Shown: piece after piece, positions 47,699-57,222 of the stretch
How positions within the stretch are numbered: the stretch's first letter is position 1
Layout: every line of letters begins with the position of its first letter
Source: Acidobacteriaceae bacterium
GTDB taxonomy: Bacteria > Acidobacteriota > Terriglobia > Terriglobales > Acidobacteriaceae
Length of the DNA: 57,222 nt
Reading direction: 5' to 3'
NCBI GenBank assembly: GCA_903970395.1
Contig: CAJCIM010000210.1
Location: 1 to 57,222 of the forward strand
Made by a program: the position numbers and the translations under genes
Notes under the pieces: generated by a model
Seen by the model: the letters and a program-made list of their open reading frames with translations, nothing else
What the model was told of the DNA's origin: nothing
Database searches by the model: none

Positions 47699-49468
47699 CT
47701 ACTGCTCCACTATGAAGGGAGCGCTCTGGGCGATGGCCTGCTTGGAGACGCCATCGTTGACCCTGATAGTGACCTGATAGCGACCGGGTTCGAGGCCGGC
47801 CAGAGGCATAGTCTTCTCCAGGGTCAGCTGATCTGCGTTGGGGTTCAGCTTGCCGGCTGTTTCGGATGAGCTCAGAATCTGCTTGTTGGTGGCGAGATCC
47901 AGCACCTGATAATCGATGGTGGCGTCGTTCTTCTTGTTGTCGCCGATACCAAGGTTATAGACCTGCATCCAGAAGTTGAGGTTCTGGGCACGGTGGAAGA
48001 CGACCGGTGTGGATATGGTGGCCGGTACGCGGGGGCGGACATAAGTGTTACCGATAACGAAGTTACCCGTTCCGACATCCTTGGTGGGAACGCGCGACAT
48101 CTGGTCGGCGAGGATAAGCGAGGACGAGGACAGGCGGTCATCGTCGAATTTGGGCACATCCACGCTACGACGCCAGACCCCGATGTGGTCAGGATTGTTG
48201 ACATCCTTGATGGCGATCTCAATCTTATAGCGGCCCGGAGGAAGCGGAATGGCCTTCCAGTAGACAGACAGGTTGTTCTTGGTGCGCTGCAGCAGGTCGC
48301 TGGCTGTCTCCACATTCACGGTGTCACCGAAGGTCTGGATGACGCGATGGTTGATGTTGCTTACCCGGCCCTGTATCTCGACCACGCCCTTGGCATCGCC
48401 ATCCTTGGTGTTGTAAGTGATGTCGCCGTTGCGGATTTGCAGGGTGACCGGCACCATGACGGTATCGTTGGTGAGCTTAACGTAGTCCGTTCGGACGTCA
48501 AAGAGGAACGGCGGCCCGGAGAGGATCTTCTCCGAGGCGAGGAACTTGTCGAGGTCGGCGAACTTGACCGGCGGCGGAGCGAAGAGCTTGGCGAAGGTGT
48601 CGAGACGGTCAAACTGCTTACTCTGCTGCGAGGAGGCCATGGGGCCGTTGCCGAGTTGCTCAAGACCACCGCCAGAGAAGCGGTCAGCCTTCTTGGCCTG
48701 GCCGTTCTCCTCATACTGCGTGAGGCCGGCACCGGGAACATGCTTCAGGGCGTCCTTCTCCGAGCGGTCGATGGTGGCGTGGTAGTCGCCGCACATGCAG
48801 GTGTCGACGAACTCAATGTCGATGTTGTCGCCTACACCGGCGAGGTAGCGATAGTGCCACACCTCAAACGGGAAGGTGGAGGTGTTGCCGCCGCCCTCTT
48901 CCATGGGACGGTCGTAACTGCCTCCGGACGGATGCGAGTCGATGGAGTCGGGCTTGCCGTAGGCGATGTAGATGTGGCCGCGGTCGGTCAGCCAACCAGG
49001 CTTGCCAGCGGCAAAGTGCTCGTTAGCGTAGGCGATGCGGGCATAGTGCTCGTCCTTGTACTCGTTGTCGGGCGAGTCTGGGTTCGGATTGCGCCGGAGC
49101 CAAAACTGCTCGATGAACTGATCGCGTTCCTCATCGTTGGCGAGGCTCTTGAAGGCCTTGGCTTCTTCATCCGTGATGATCCAGCGGACGTCCTCATCGA
49201 GCCACTTCTTGTACTCGCCCTTGAGCTCGGCGCGGGTGTTTTTGATGCGGTCCCGCTCCTCGCGGTCGCTGAGGCGACGCTTGAGGGGGTCGGGCTTTTC
49301 TGCCGTGGGGGAGTCCTTGACTACCGTTCCATTGTCCTGCACCGTCTGCTGCTGGCCCGGCTGCTGGGCCATGGGAGTCGCACTCTGGTCCTGCGCTGAA
49401 AGCCCGGCGCAGGAGAAGCTAACTAACGCAATGCCAGCGAGAAAGAGGTTTCGTTTCGGTGTGTTCAT
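47699..49468 (-). CDS. GWxTD-domain secreted protein
   Basis: 589 aa. Signal peptide to about residue 26. The GWxTD region is at about residues 85-240: YKKWLDEDVRWIITDEEAKAFKSLANDEERDQFIEQFWLRRNPNPDS, then the namesake GWLTDRGHIYIAYGKPDSID and FEVWHYRYLAGVGDNIDIEFVD. The second half (from about 330) is made of beta-sandwich-like segments. These proteins are common in Acidobacteriota and other soil phyla; their function is not established. A Gln/Pro-rich linker joins signal and domain. Confidence 0.88.
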   Translation of the reverse strand: MNTPKRNLFLAGIALVSFSCAGLSAQDQSATPMAQQPGQQQTVQDNGTVVKDSPTAEKPDPLKRRLSDREERDRIKNTRAELKGEYKKWLDEDVRWIITDEEAKAFKSLANDEERDQFIEQFWLRRNPNPDSPDNEYKDEHYARIAYANEHFAAGKPGWLTDRGHIYIAYGKPDSIDSHPSGGSYDRPMEEGGGNTSTFPFEVWHYRYLAGVGDNIDIEFVDTCMCGDYHATIDRSEKDALKHVPGAGLTQYEENGQAKKADRFSGGGLEQLGNGPMASSQQSKQFDRLDTFAKLFAPPPVKFADLDKFLASEKILSGPPFLFDVRTDYVKLTNDTVMVPVTLQIRNGDITYNTKDGDAKGVVEIQGRVSNINHRVIQTFGDTVNVETASDLLQRTKNNLSVYWKAIPLPPGRYKIEIAIKDVNNPDHIGVWRRSVDVPKFDDDRLSSSSLILADQMSRVPTKDVGTGNFVIGNTYVRPRVPATISTPVVFHRAQNLNFWMQVYNLGIGDNKKNDATIDYQVLDLATNKQILSSSETAGKLNPNADQLTLEKTMPLAGLEPGRYQVTIRVNDGVSKQAIAQSAPFIVEQ

Positions 49469-49747
49469 GGGGTAGTAATACTCCTGTTGCTAGACGCCCT
49501 TCATTCTAGCCTCCAAAGGCCGTGCATACAAGACGCCCATCGGGTGCGCTGCTATCATCAGCCTAGAAATCGTTTGTGTTGAGCATGCTGGATTTTTGAC
49601 GTACGATCACTGGAAACGTCATATAGCTGTGATTGTTGCTAAATACGGAACCTGGTTGGGTTCGGTTACGTATATCTGTCTAAGTAAGCAACCTCGCCGT
49701 ATGAAACCCTTTGCAACACTAACCGGAAATGGAAAGTACTGTCTCTG

Positions 49748-51169
49748 ATGAGCGGAAAGAAGATACTTTTTATCGTCCTGGGCTTGGCCGTGCTTGTCGC
49801 AATCATCACCGGCACGATTATCCACAGCCACTCTGATGTCCTTGCCGTGACGACCTCACGTTCCGTTAAGCAGGACCTCGATGCGAACGTCAGTGGCACG
49901 GGCCAGATTCGTCCTAAGACCTTCGTCAACGTAGGAGCTACGGCGTTTGGCCGGATTACGCACCTGTATGTAAAGGAAGGCGACCACGTAAAGGCCGGGG
50001 ACATCCTGGCAAAGGTGGAGAGCGTGCAGCCGGAGGCGACGGTCTCGGCGCAGAACGCAGCGATCCAGGCGTCCCAGACCGACATTGGCTCGTATATCGC
50101 GGCGGAGAAGACCGCGGTGGCCAATGTGGCCCAGGCCAAGGCCGACCTGCAGCAGAAGCAGCTGGACTACAACCGCGCCAAGGAGCTGTACCAGAACCAG
50201 TTGATCGCCAAGCAGGACTTCGACTCGAAGGCGGCAGCGTACGACATGGCCGTGGCGACCCTGGACCAGCGCAACGCCGCTGTGGCTCAGGCGCGGGCGC
50301 AGACCTCATCGGCGCGCGGGCATATGGATCAGGCGGTGGCCACGCAGCGCTCGAACTACGACTCGCTGGACAAGACGGTCAGTCGTGCTCCCTTCGACGG
50401 GCTGGTAACGAATGTGCCGGTGCGCGAAGGCGAGACGGTGGTGGTGGGCATCCAGAACGCGGAGGGATCGACGCTGATGACCCTGGCGGATATGAGCGTG
50501 ATTACCGCCGAGGTAAAGGTGGATGAGACCGACATCGTGAACGTTTCGATGGGTCAGGTCGCCGATGTGACCGTCGATGCGTTGCCCGGCAAGGTGTTCA
50601 AGGGCCATGTGACCGAAGTGGGCGACCAGGCGCTGCTACGCACCACCGGCCAGGCGACATCGACCTCGACGACCGGCACGGAAGAGGCCAAGGACTTCAA
50701 GGTGGTGGTGACGCTGGACAACATCACGGCCAACGGTTCGCAGATTCCTGACGAGTTGCGGCCGGGACTCTCGTGCACCGCAAAGATTACGACTGCGCAC
50801 CGGTCGAATGCGCTGACAATCCCGATCCAGTCGCTGGTGGAGCGTGACGCAAAGGTCGAGGCTGAGCTGTTCAAAAACAACGGCAAGACCTCGCCGACAG
50901 CCGCACCGGCAGAACCCGGCAAGGCGGCTCTGCTGTCGCAGGGTGTTTACTTACTAGTAGACGACAGGAACCGGCTGCGGGTACGTTTCGTACCAGTAAC
51001 CACAGGCGTCACCGGCACAACGGATATTGAAGTGCTGTCAGGCCTGCAAGCAGGCGATGAGGTTGTCACGGGACGGTACAAGACGTTGCGTATCCTGAAG
51101 AGTGGTGTAGCGGTAAAGCGCGACAACACAATTGCCGCAACGGCACCCACAGACGACAGCAGCAGTTAG
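49748..51169 (+). CDS. MacA/HlyD-type periplasmic adaptor protein
   Basis: 473 aa. A single N-terminal membrane segment (residues 5-25, [19 protein letters not shown]) anchors a lipoyl/barrel-sandwich half ([19 protein letters not shown]), a long alpha-hairpin at about 95-205 ([47 protein letters not shown]) and the returning lipoyl half ([18 protein letters not shown]). The beta-barrel and membrane-proximal domains follow. It links an inner-membrane pump to an outer-membrane channel. The ABC ATPase gene follows 44 bases downstream; no permease gene is adjacent. Confidence 0.92.
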   Translation: MSGKKILFIVLGLAVLVAIITGTIIHSHSDVLAVTTSRSVKQDLDANVSGTGQIRPKTFVNVGATAFGRITHLYVKEGDHVKAGDILAKVESVQPEATVSAQNAAIQASQTDIGSYIAAEKTAVANVAQAKADLQQKQLDYNRAKELYQNQLIAKQDFDSKAAAYDMAVATLDQRNAAVAQARAQTSSARGHMDQAVATQRSNYDSLDKTVSRAPFDGLVTNVPVREGETVVVGIQNAEGSTLMTLADMSVITAEVKVDETDIVNVSMGQVADVTVDALPGKVFKGHVTEVGDQALLRTTGQATSTSTTGTEEAKDFKVVVTLDNITANGSQIPDELRPGLSCTAKITTAHRSNALTIPIQSLVERDAKVEAELFKNNGKTSPTAAPAEPGKAALLSQGVYLLVDDRNRLRVRFVPVTTGVTGTTDIEVLSGLQAGDEVVTGRYKTLRILKSGVAVKRDNTIAATAPTDDSSS

Positions 51170-51213
51170 GCTTCAGCAGCCCGTGCAGTGGATGCTGCGG
51201 AATATCGGAGAGA

Positions 51214-52215
51214 ATGATGGCCATCGACACACTCGAAATGCCCACAACGGACCAGGCGCACACCCGCGTTGGCGTCAACGCCGACGGACCACACGATGGG
51301 GACGTCATTGTCACCAACAACCTGTGGAAGACCTATGAGATGGGCGACCAGCTGGTGCATGCCCTGCGTGGCGTGGACATCCGCATCCGGCACAACGAGT
51401 ATGTCGCCATCATGGGGCCGTCCGGCTCGGGCAAGTCGACGCTGATGAACCTGCTGGGCTGCCTGGATTCGCCGAGCGAGGGGCAGTACTGGCTGAACGG
51501 CCACGACGTCTCCAGCCTGAACGATGATGAGCTGGCGCGCATCCGTAACAAAGAGATCGGCTTCGTCTTCCAGACGTTCAACCTGCTGGCGCGTGCGACG
51601 GCGCTGCATAACGTGGAGCTGCCACTGATCTATAACGGCACCCCGGCAGCGGCGCGAATTGAGCGCGCAAAGTCGGTGCTGGAGTCTGTGAACCTGGGCA
51701 GCCGCATGATGCACAAGCCGAACGAACTCTCCGGTGGACAGCGGCAGCGTGTGGCGATCGCCCGCGCGCTGGTGAACAACCCTTCGATCATACTGGCTGA
51801 CGAACCGACCGGTAACCTGGACTCCAAGACCTCGGTGGAGATTATGGCGCTATTCGACGAGCTGCAGGCGCAGGGAAATACGATCATCCTGGTGACGCAC
51901 GAGCCAGATATCGCCGAGTTTGCTCACCGTGTAATCTCGATCCGCGATGGTTCGGTGGAGTCCGACGGACCGAGCAGCCGCTTTCGAGGACACGGTCGCA
52001 CCATCAAGCAGGAACGCGATCATGCGCCGCAGATACCTTATCCGGTTCATGAGACGGAAACGGAACCGTACGTATCGGAACTTGTCGCGCAAGCACCGGC
52101 ACACACGTACTACGAGCCTGCGTCGGCTCCTGTTGTGGTGCGGGATACAGAACCGGAGCACAAGGCTCCCGAGCAACCGTTCGAGCGTGAGCAGCAAACG
52201 GAACACAACTTTTAG
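51214..52215 (+). CDS. MacB/LolD-type ABC transporter ATPase with C-terminal extension
   Basis: 333 aa (331 from the ATG at 51220-side alternative is not needed; GGAG precedes the first ATG). The nucleotide-binding domain at about 30-255 has Walker [10 protein letters not shown] (68-76), the Q-loop [15 protein letters not shown], signature [15 protein letters not shown], Walker [13 protein letters not shown] and the H-loop [10 protein letters not shown]. It energises export or lipoprotein-type extraction with the adaptor upstream. A tail of about 80 residues, rich in Glu, Pro and His, is not part of the family domain. The permease must be encoded elsewhere. Confidence 0.92.
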   Translation: MMAIDTLEMPTTDQAHTRVGVNADGPHDGDVIVTNNLWKTYEMGDQLVHALRGVDIRIRHNEYVAIMGPSGSGKSTLMNLLGCLDSPSEGQYWLNGHDVSSLNDDELARIRNKEIGFVFQTFNLLARATALHNVELPLIYNGTPAAARIERAKSVLESVNLGSRMMHKPNELSGGQRQRVAIARALVNNPSIILADEPTGNLDSKTSVEIMALFDELQAQGNTIILVTHEPDIAEFAHRVISIRDGSVESDGPSSRFRGHGRTIKQERDHAPQIPYPVHETETEPYVSELVAQAPAHTYYEPASAPVVVRDTEPEHKAPEQPFEREQQTEHNF

Positions 52216-52349
52216 TCTTTGACGCACCTGACTTCGCAAGGTTGCTATCTCTGCCGGGCGATCTGCCACTCCGCGCATTTGTGCCTATCTTGCCACGAGC
52301 CTGACAAACACCACAACATTCTGTCGTAACGCGCATCTAAACTAAGTGC

Positions 52350-55343
52350 ATGGCGAAACGACGAGCGCTCCTGATTTCCATTGCTGCACTGCTCCTCTCC
52401 TGCTGCTGCGACGCGGCGCTGGCAGACGCACGGTTCGACCTGGTCGGACCCAAAATTGATGTGCGCGTTACGCGGGATGGCGTGACGTTGCCGATCGCCG
52501 CTGTACCGAATCTTCAAGCTGGCGATCGAATATGGATTCACCCCGACCTGCCGCCGACACAGTCGGTAAAGTATCTGCTGATCGTTGTCTTTTTGCGTGG
52601 TACAACGAATCCGCCGCCGCCAGAGTGGTTCACGCGTGTGGAGACGTGGGACAAAGGCGTGCGCGAAGAGGGCACCTTTGTGACTGTGCCGAAAGACGCG
52701 CAGCAAGCGCTCATGTTCCTCGCGCCGGAGACCGGTGGTGATTTCTCCACGCTACGCTCCGCCGTGCGCGGCAAGCCAGGCGCCTTCGTCCGCGCCTCGC
52801 AGGACCTGCTCGAAGCAGGCTTCGAAGAAGCGCGCATCGAGCGTTACATAGCGGACATCCGCCGTGTTCCACCGGCTGACGCTGCGGCGCTGCAGAAGCA
52901 CTCCGACCTGCTGGCAAGGACGCTTGCGCTGAAGCCAAACGCCGACTGCTTCAAGCGCCCAGCGGATGTGCAATTCACCTGCCTTACTCAATCGGGTACG
53001 CAGATTGTGATGGACGACGGGCACGGGCAAAGCGTCTCGGATGTGCTGAACGGCCCGACCTCGGACCTCATTTCACAGGCATCCTTTACCCAGACGGCGG
53101 GTGGCGGCCTGTACTCAGCGTACGTGGGCGCGATTGTGGACGTGGTGCGTATCATGTCGAATCTGCACACGGCCCAGTACCAGTACATCCCAGCGATCAG
53201 CTTTCCTCAGGCAGAGCAGATGAACTTGCGGCTGAACACGCCGCCGTCCTTTCATAACCCGAAGTCGGTGCTGGTGATCGCTCTGCCGGCGGTGCAGACG
53301 GCGGTACTGCCGCCGCTGCGCACGGCTGACCCGAACCACGTTGCCTGCCTGGTTCAACCGGCGGTCACGCTGCCGGTAGAGGGCGCGCCGCTGGTGTTCT
53401 CCGCTGACTTTGCGCACCACATGGTGCTGCACCTCAATACGCCTCCGGGAGCGCCCGCCGAGCCGGATATTCCGCTGACGCCGGACGCGTATTACGGCGG
53501 GCTGGTTCTGCAGCCACGACCGACACACCATGTTCCGCTGGCGGATCTGGGGCCGCGGCCTCTGGAGCCACCCCAGAACGAGGCGAAGCCAGCGTCGACG
53601 CCCCACGCACCGCAACAACCGGAGCCGGTGACGCTTACCGGGACCGTGCAAGGCATGTGGGGCTTTGATGCATTCACCGGGCCAACGCTGCCGTTGCAGC
53701 AGCTGCCAGGAAGCGGATGGCATATCGTGACGCGCGGCGGCGGAAGCACAGACCTGATCGCAGGCAAGCAGACGGAGTTGCTGCTGGCCTCCACGGGCAC
53801 GGCCTGCGTGCACAACATCGTCGCCCATCCCAGCGGGACCAAAGCCGACATTCGGATTGCGTTCCAGGCCGAGCCGCTGGTGCCGCCTCATGCCCCCGAT
53901 CCGGACTCAGCCACACAGCCGCCGCCTGATCCAACCGCGCCTCTCAGCGACGTGCTTGCGCTTTCAGTGCCGGTGGACCACAACATCACGCCCGGCGATC
54001 TGAACCTGAGCATTCAGCAGTATGACCAGCCGAAGACCGATGAGATTGCGGCACGGACGTTTGCGGAACCAGCGACGGTGACGGCCGCCGAGCTTCACGC
54101 CGGTGACCGCTCAATACAGCTGACAGGCACGCACCTGAACGAAATCAGTCAGCTGACATTGGGCGATCTGACATTTGCGCCCGCGAATAGCAGCCTGAAT
54201 GATACGGGTTCACTTGAGCTCCTGATGGCGCCGAACACACCACCACCCTCCACACATCAGGGCGAGCAGCTAACAGCGAAGCTGAACCTGCGCGATGGGC
54301 GGGTAATCTCCGTGCCAGTCACAGTGTCTCTGGCGCGGCCTATGATCTCACTGCTATCGAAGACGGCAAGCGCGACGGCGAGCCAGGACGGTGTGGCGGG
54401 CAGCTCCATCATTCAGCTGCCCAACACCGATGACCTGCCACTGAGTTCGAGTCTGACATTTACATTGAAGAGCCAGAGCCCCTTTCCACGCAACGGAGAG
54501 ATTGAGATTGACACGCTGGATGGTACGCTGCGTACGGTGCTAACCCTCGCGCCTTCGGGTGGCCTGCTGCTACAGGATCCGCATACCGTAGTGGCAACGC
54601 TGGACCCGCTGCGGTCGTTCGGTCCAAGCGCGTTCGGTGCGCTGCATCTGCGGGCTATCTACCCCTCCGGGATGGAGCGACCGATTACGACGCGGCCTGG
54701 GCTGCCGGCGCAATCAAGCAACGACGCTTCTGCACGCCTGGCAACGGATCTGTCGCAGGTGAGCAGCACACAGCCCCCTGCAGATGTGAACCGGCCTGAT
54801 GCCGCTGGCGGTGCTCCGGGGCAATCCGCACCTGCCGCACCCCCCGTTGCCCCCGCTAACGTCAGCGACTGGGTACCGCTGGTGACGTTGGTGCGTCTGC
54901 CAAAGCTGACGCAGCTGCAGTGCCCTGCCGATTCGACGCAGCCCTGCACGCTGACAGGCAGCGATCTGTTCCTGGTGCAGTCGGTCTCAACCGATCCGGC
55001 GTTTGCTGATTCAACGCCAGTGCCGGACGGTTTTACAGGGACCACGCTCACGGTGCCTCATCCGGCCGCATACACGGTATTTCTGCACCTGCGCGATGAC
55101 CCTGGCCCGATTGACTCGGTGCTGTTCCCTGTTCCGCCTCTACCAGCGGTAGCGCACCTGCACCATAGTGCTGCCGCCGCAGCTAAACCCACACACACGT
55201 CGCATGACAGCACACCGGCAGGAGTGCCTGCTGCAGGCCCTCAGTCTACGGAGCCTTCACAAACTGAGCCGCAACAGACGGGCCCGGCAGCATCGCCGGG
55301 CCCGTCCACTACCGTTCCTGTTCCGAACACTACTCCGCAATAG
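52350..55343 (+). CDS. Large secreted protein of unknown function
   Basis: 997 aa. Signal peptide LLISIAALLLSCCCDAALA. Residues 25-400 form a first region that starts FDLVGPKIDVRVTRDGVTLPIAAVPNLQAGDRIWIHPDLP. A Pro-rich hinge lies near 400-430. Several beta-sandwich-like segments follow; one, SIQLTGTHLNEISQLTLGDLTF, resembles IPT/TIG folds. The last 110 residues are Pro/Ala/Thr/His-rich and disordered. I know no named family. It starts 134 bases after the ABC ATPase gene and its 3' end overlaps the convergent permease gene by 14 bases. An exopolymer or surface role is only a guess. Confidence 0.72.
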   Translation: MAKRRALLISIAALLLSCCCDAALADARFDLVGPKIDVRVTRDGVTLPIAAVPNLQAGDRIWIHPDLPPTQSVKYLLIVVFLRGTTNPPPPEWFTRVETWDKGVREEGTFVTVPKDAQQALMFLAPETGGDFSTLRSAVRGKPGAFVRASQDLLEAGFEEARIERYIADIRRVPPADAAALQKHSDLLARTLALKPNADCFKRPADVQFTCLTQSGTQIVMDDGHGQSVSDVLNGPTSDLISQASFTQTAGGGLYSAYVGAIVDVVRIMSNLHTAQYQYIPAISFPQAEQMNLRLNTPPSFHNPKSVLVIALPAVQTAVLPPLRTADPNHVACLVQPAVTLPVEGAPLVFSADFAHHMVLHLNTPPGAPAEPDIPLTPDAYYGGLVLQPRPTHHVPLADLGPRPLEPPQNEAKPASTPHAPQQPEPVTLTGTVQGMWGFDAFTGPTLPLQQLPGSGWHIVTRGGGSTDLIAGKQTELLLASTGTACVHNIVAHPSGTKADIRIAFQAEPLVPPHAPDPDSATQPPPDPTAPLSDVLALSVPVDHNITPGDLNLSIQQYDQPKTDEIAARTFAEPATVTAAELHAGDRSIQLTGTHLNEISQLTLGDLTFAPANSSLNDTGSLELLMAPNTPPPSTHQGEQLTAKLNLRDGRVISVPVTVSLARPMISLLSKTASATASQDGVAGSSIIQLPNTDDLPLSSSLTFTLKSQSPFPRNGEIEIDTLDGTLRTVLTLAPSGGLLLQDPHTVVATLDPLRSFGPSAFGALHLRAIYPSGMERPITTRPGLPAQSSNDASARLATDLSQVSSTQPPADVNRPDAAGGAPGQSAPAAPPVAPANVSDWVPLVTLVRLPKLTQLQCPADSTQPCTLTGSDLFLVQSVSTDPAFADSTPVPDGFTGTTLTVPHPAAYTVFLHLRDDPGPIDSVLFPVPPLPAVAHLHHSAAAAAKPTHTSHDSTPAGVPAAGPQSTEPSQTEPQQTGPAASPGPSTTVPVPNTTPQ
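55277..55306 (-). terminator. Perfect hairpin inside the 3' end of the 997-aa gene
   Basis: GACGGGCCCGGC pairs with GCCGGGCCCGTC over a six-base loop. It lies in the coding sequence of the 997-aa protein and 24 bases beyond the stop of the opposing APC permease, so it probably ends the permease transcript. No U-tract follows. Confidence 0.6.
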
Positions 55344-56787
55344 GCACATCGCCAGCGTCGAGCTCGCCGGGCAGAAGGTGAAGCTGCACACGGCTGTTGT
55401 GGCGGCTGTAGAAGTAGTACACGAAGAGGCCGACGACGAGCCAGACGAAGAGTCGGATCCAGTTCCACTTGCCCAGCGTGTACATCATGTACAGGTTGAA
55501 GAAGATTCCAAGAATCGGCACCAGCGGAACCAGAGGCGTCTTAAACGGACGGTCGCGACCGGGGTCGCGCTTGCGCAGCACCATGACCGCGACACAGACG
55601 ATGACGAAGGCGAGCAGTGTGCCGATGTTCACCATGTCGCCGATGATCTCAATCGGGGTGATGGAACCAACGATGGCGGCCAGCAGGCCGGCGAGGATGG
55701 TGGCCTTCCAAGGCGTTCGAAACTTGGGGTGCACGTCACCAAAGAACTTCTTGGGCAGCAGGCCGTCATTGGCCATCGCGTAGAGCACGCGGCTCTGACC
55801 GAGGAGCATGACGAGCATGACGCTGGTGAGTCCCGCGATAGCGCCGAGGGTGATGATGTCGGCGGCCCAGACGAGATTGTGGTCAAGGAAGGCACGTGCG
55901 ATCGGGGCTTCGATGTTGATCGACGGCCAGTAGACCATGCCGGTGAGGACCGCCGCGACGCCGATGTACAACAGCGTGCAGATGGCCAGCGAGGCGATGA
56001 TGCCGATGGGCATATCGCGCTGCGGGTTCCGGGCTTCCTGCGCGGCTGTGGAAACCGCATCGAAACCGATATATGCGAAGAAGATGACGCCCGCCGCGCG
56101 CATAATGCCGCTGATGCCGTACTCGCCGAAGACTCCGGTGTTCGGCGGAATGAAGGGCGTGTAGTTGGCTCTGTTGAGGTAACCGAACCCGAGGGCAATC
56201 ACCACCACTACGATGGTAACCTTGATGGCTACGATAATGCCGTTCAGTTTGGCCGATTCGGAGATGCCGACAATCAGCACGATAGAAACCGCGCAGATGA
56301 TAAATATGGCAGGCAGGTTGACGATGCCGCCCTCCATGGGCGACCGCGTGATGGCGCTGGGTAACGAGAGACCGAAATGATCCAGCAGCCTGACCAGATA
56401 TTTCGACCAGCTGACAGATACAGTGGCCGCGCCGACCGCGTATTCGAGCACCAGATCCCAGCCGATGATCCACGCCAGCAGTTCGCCCATGGTGGCATAG
56501 GCGTAGGTGTACGCGCTCCCCGCGATAGGGATCATGGTTGAGAATTCGCTGTAGCACATGCCCGCGAAGGCGCATCCCAAAGCAGCGATCATGAATGAGA
56601 AAACTACGGCCGGTCCGGCGTTATCGTGCGCGGCTTTTGGCGTAAGCGCGAAAAGGCCCGCGCCGATGATGGCTCCGATGCCCAGCGCAACCAGATTGAC
56701 CGGTCCGAGCGTGCGCTTCAGCTGATTGCCGCTGCCCTGACTCTCGCGCACGATGCGGGCGTGCGGCTTAATGGCGAAAAGACTCAC
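55330..56787 (-). CDS. APC-family amino acid permease
   Basis: 485 aa from the GTG at 56787, which overlaps the stop of the upstream permease by three bases (GTGA) and has AGAGGGAA before it; about 105 in-frame codons further upstream overlap the other permease and are not protein-like. About 12 membrane segments. LKRTLGPVNLVALGIGAIIGAGLFAL is the TM1 signature; GSAYTYAYATMGELLAWIIGWDLVLEY and FFAYIGFDAVSTAAQEARNPQRDMPIGI are typical of cationic amino acid transporter-like members. Substrate specificity cannot be told. The gene is probably co-transcribed with the partial permease. Confidence 0.9.
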   Translation of the reverse strand: MSLFAIKPHARIVRESQGSGNQLKRTLGPVNLVALGIGAIIGAGLFALTPKAAHDNAGPAVVFSFMIAALGCAFAGMCYSEFSTMIPIAGSAYTYAYATMGELLAWIIGWDLVLEYAVGAATVSVSWSKYLVRLLDHFGLSLPSAITRSPMEGGIVNLPAIFIICAVSIVLIVGISESAKLNGIIVAIKVTIVVVVIALGFGYLNRANYTPFIPPNTGVFGEYGISGIMRAAGVIFFAYIGFDAVSTAAQEARNPQRDMPIGIIASLAICTLLYIGVAAVLTGMVYWPSINIEAPIARAFLDHNLVWAADIITLGAIAGLTSVMLVMLLGQSRVLYAMANDGLLPKKFFGDVHPKFRTPWKATILAGLLAAIVGSITPIEIIGDMVNIGTLLAFVIVCVAVMVLRKRDPGRDRPFKTPLVPLVPILGIFFNLYMMYTLGKWNWIRLFVWLVVGLFVYYFYSRHNSRVQLHLLPGELDAGDVPIAE

Positions 56788-57222
56788 TGTTGAATTCCCT
56801 CTTTCCTTCGCCAGAGGAAGTAAACAGGCACCCCCAGCAGCACAAGTATCAGTCCGCGTACGGTAAACGCGGGTTTGTTGACCAGCAACAGAATCTCGAT
56901 CAGGCCGGCCACCAGGATGTAAAGGGCGGGCAGAACCGGATAGCCGAAAGCGCGGTAGGGGCGTTCGAGATCCGGGCGCGTGCTGCGCAGTCGAAAGAGT
57001 CCGGCAATGGTCAGGATATAGAACAGCAGAACTGCAAAGATAACATAGTCGAGCAGGTCGCCGTACTGCCCGCTCAGCGTCAGCAGAATCGTCCACCCGC
57101 ATTGTATGTAAAGCGCGAAATCCGGCGCATGCGTCCGCGGATTTAATTCCCCGGCCCGCCGAAAAAACAGGTTATCCCGCGCCATCGTGTAATATACCCG
57201 CGCGCCCGATAGAATCAGCCCG
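56784..57222 (-). CDS. APC-family amino acid permease, C-terminal part (cut by window end)
   Basis: The frame is open to the window edge and reads ...LILSGARVYYTMARDNLFFRRAGELNPRTHAPDFAL, a normal internal part of an APC permease (TM8-9 region), so the ATG at 57185 is not the start. The last four membrane segments are visible (LLDYVIFAVLLFYILTIAGLF and LPALYILVAGLIEILLLV). It ends RRKEGIQQ, coupled to the second permease. Two different permeases in tandem suggest paired uptake or exchange. Confidence 0.88.
   Translation of the reverse strand, partial: GLILSGARVYYTMARDNLFFRRAGELNPRTHAPDFALYIQCGWTILLTLSGQYGDLLDYVIFAVLLFYILTIAGLFRLRSTRPDLERPYRAFGYPVLPALYILVAGLIEILLLVNKPAFTVRGLILVLLGVPVYFLWRRKEGIQQ

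Overview
The window is a stretch of bacterial chromosome, GC-rich and densely coded on both strands. Gene content points to Acidobacteriota, most likely class Terriglobia (relatives of Granulicella, Edaphobacter or Terriglobus). The clues are a GWxTD-domain protein, outer-membrane barrels with an N-terminal carboxypeptidase-regulatory-like domain, a propeller-type sensor kinase of about 950 residues, a BlaI/BlaR1 pair, and many small intergenic palindromes with a TAAA-type loop. This is inferred from family knowledge; no rRNA is present to prove it.

Layout. 1-6 kb: a secreted GH128-like hydrolase, secG, a metallo-beta-lactamase-fold hydrolase, an aminotransferase divergent from a HAD phosphatase, and a ribBA gene whose second domain looks inactive. 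6-12.7 kb: a 75-aa conserved-looking small protein with a duplicated leader, a Tat-exported PhoD phosphatase, a frameshifted SDR gene behind a double operator, a nitrobindin-like protein and an S10 carboxypeptidase. 12.8-20.5 kb: recQ with two HRDC domains, glmU, a pterin dehydratase, small secreted proteins, a possible small RNA or leader, an EamA protein, tmRNA (ssrA) and a tRNA-Glu that looks degenerate. 20.6-31 kb: xylA divergent from a ROK regulator; a blaI-blaR1-htrA stress cluster with matching operators; a secreted protein, a NarL-type response regulator and its propeller histidine kinase. 31.6-42.5 kb: the purine operon purF-L-M-C-D-N-E-K on the minus strand with overlapping genes and a long single-chain PurL. 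42.6-57.2 kb: a small Cys/His protein with a TonB receptor, a second outer-membrane barrel with a GWxTD protein, a MacA/MacB-like adaptor and ATPase without a permease, a 997-aa secreted protein, and two translationally coupled APC permeases, the upstream one cut by the window edge.

How the genes work together. The purine genes cover eight proteins from PRPP to CAIR and SAICAR; purB and purH are absent here. BlaR1 probably senses an envelope signal and relieves BlaI repression of both its own operon and htrA, since the same 16-bp palindrome lies at the blaI promoter and inside the first codons of htrA. No CRISPR array, transposase, integrase or prophage was seen. The signals most worth following are the intragenic BlaI-type operator, the RibBX-like RibBA, the duplicated leader of the 75-aa gene, the double operator before a broken SDR gene, the RNA candidate at 18.04-18.17 kb and the degenerate tRNA-Glu.
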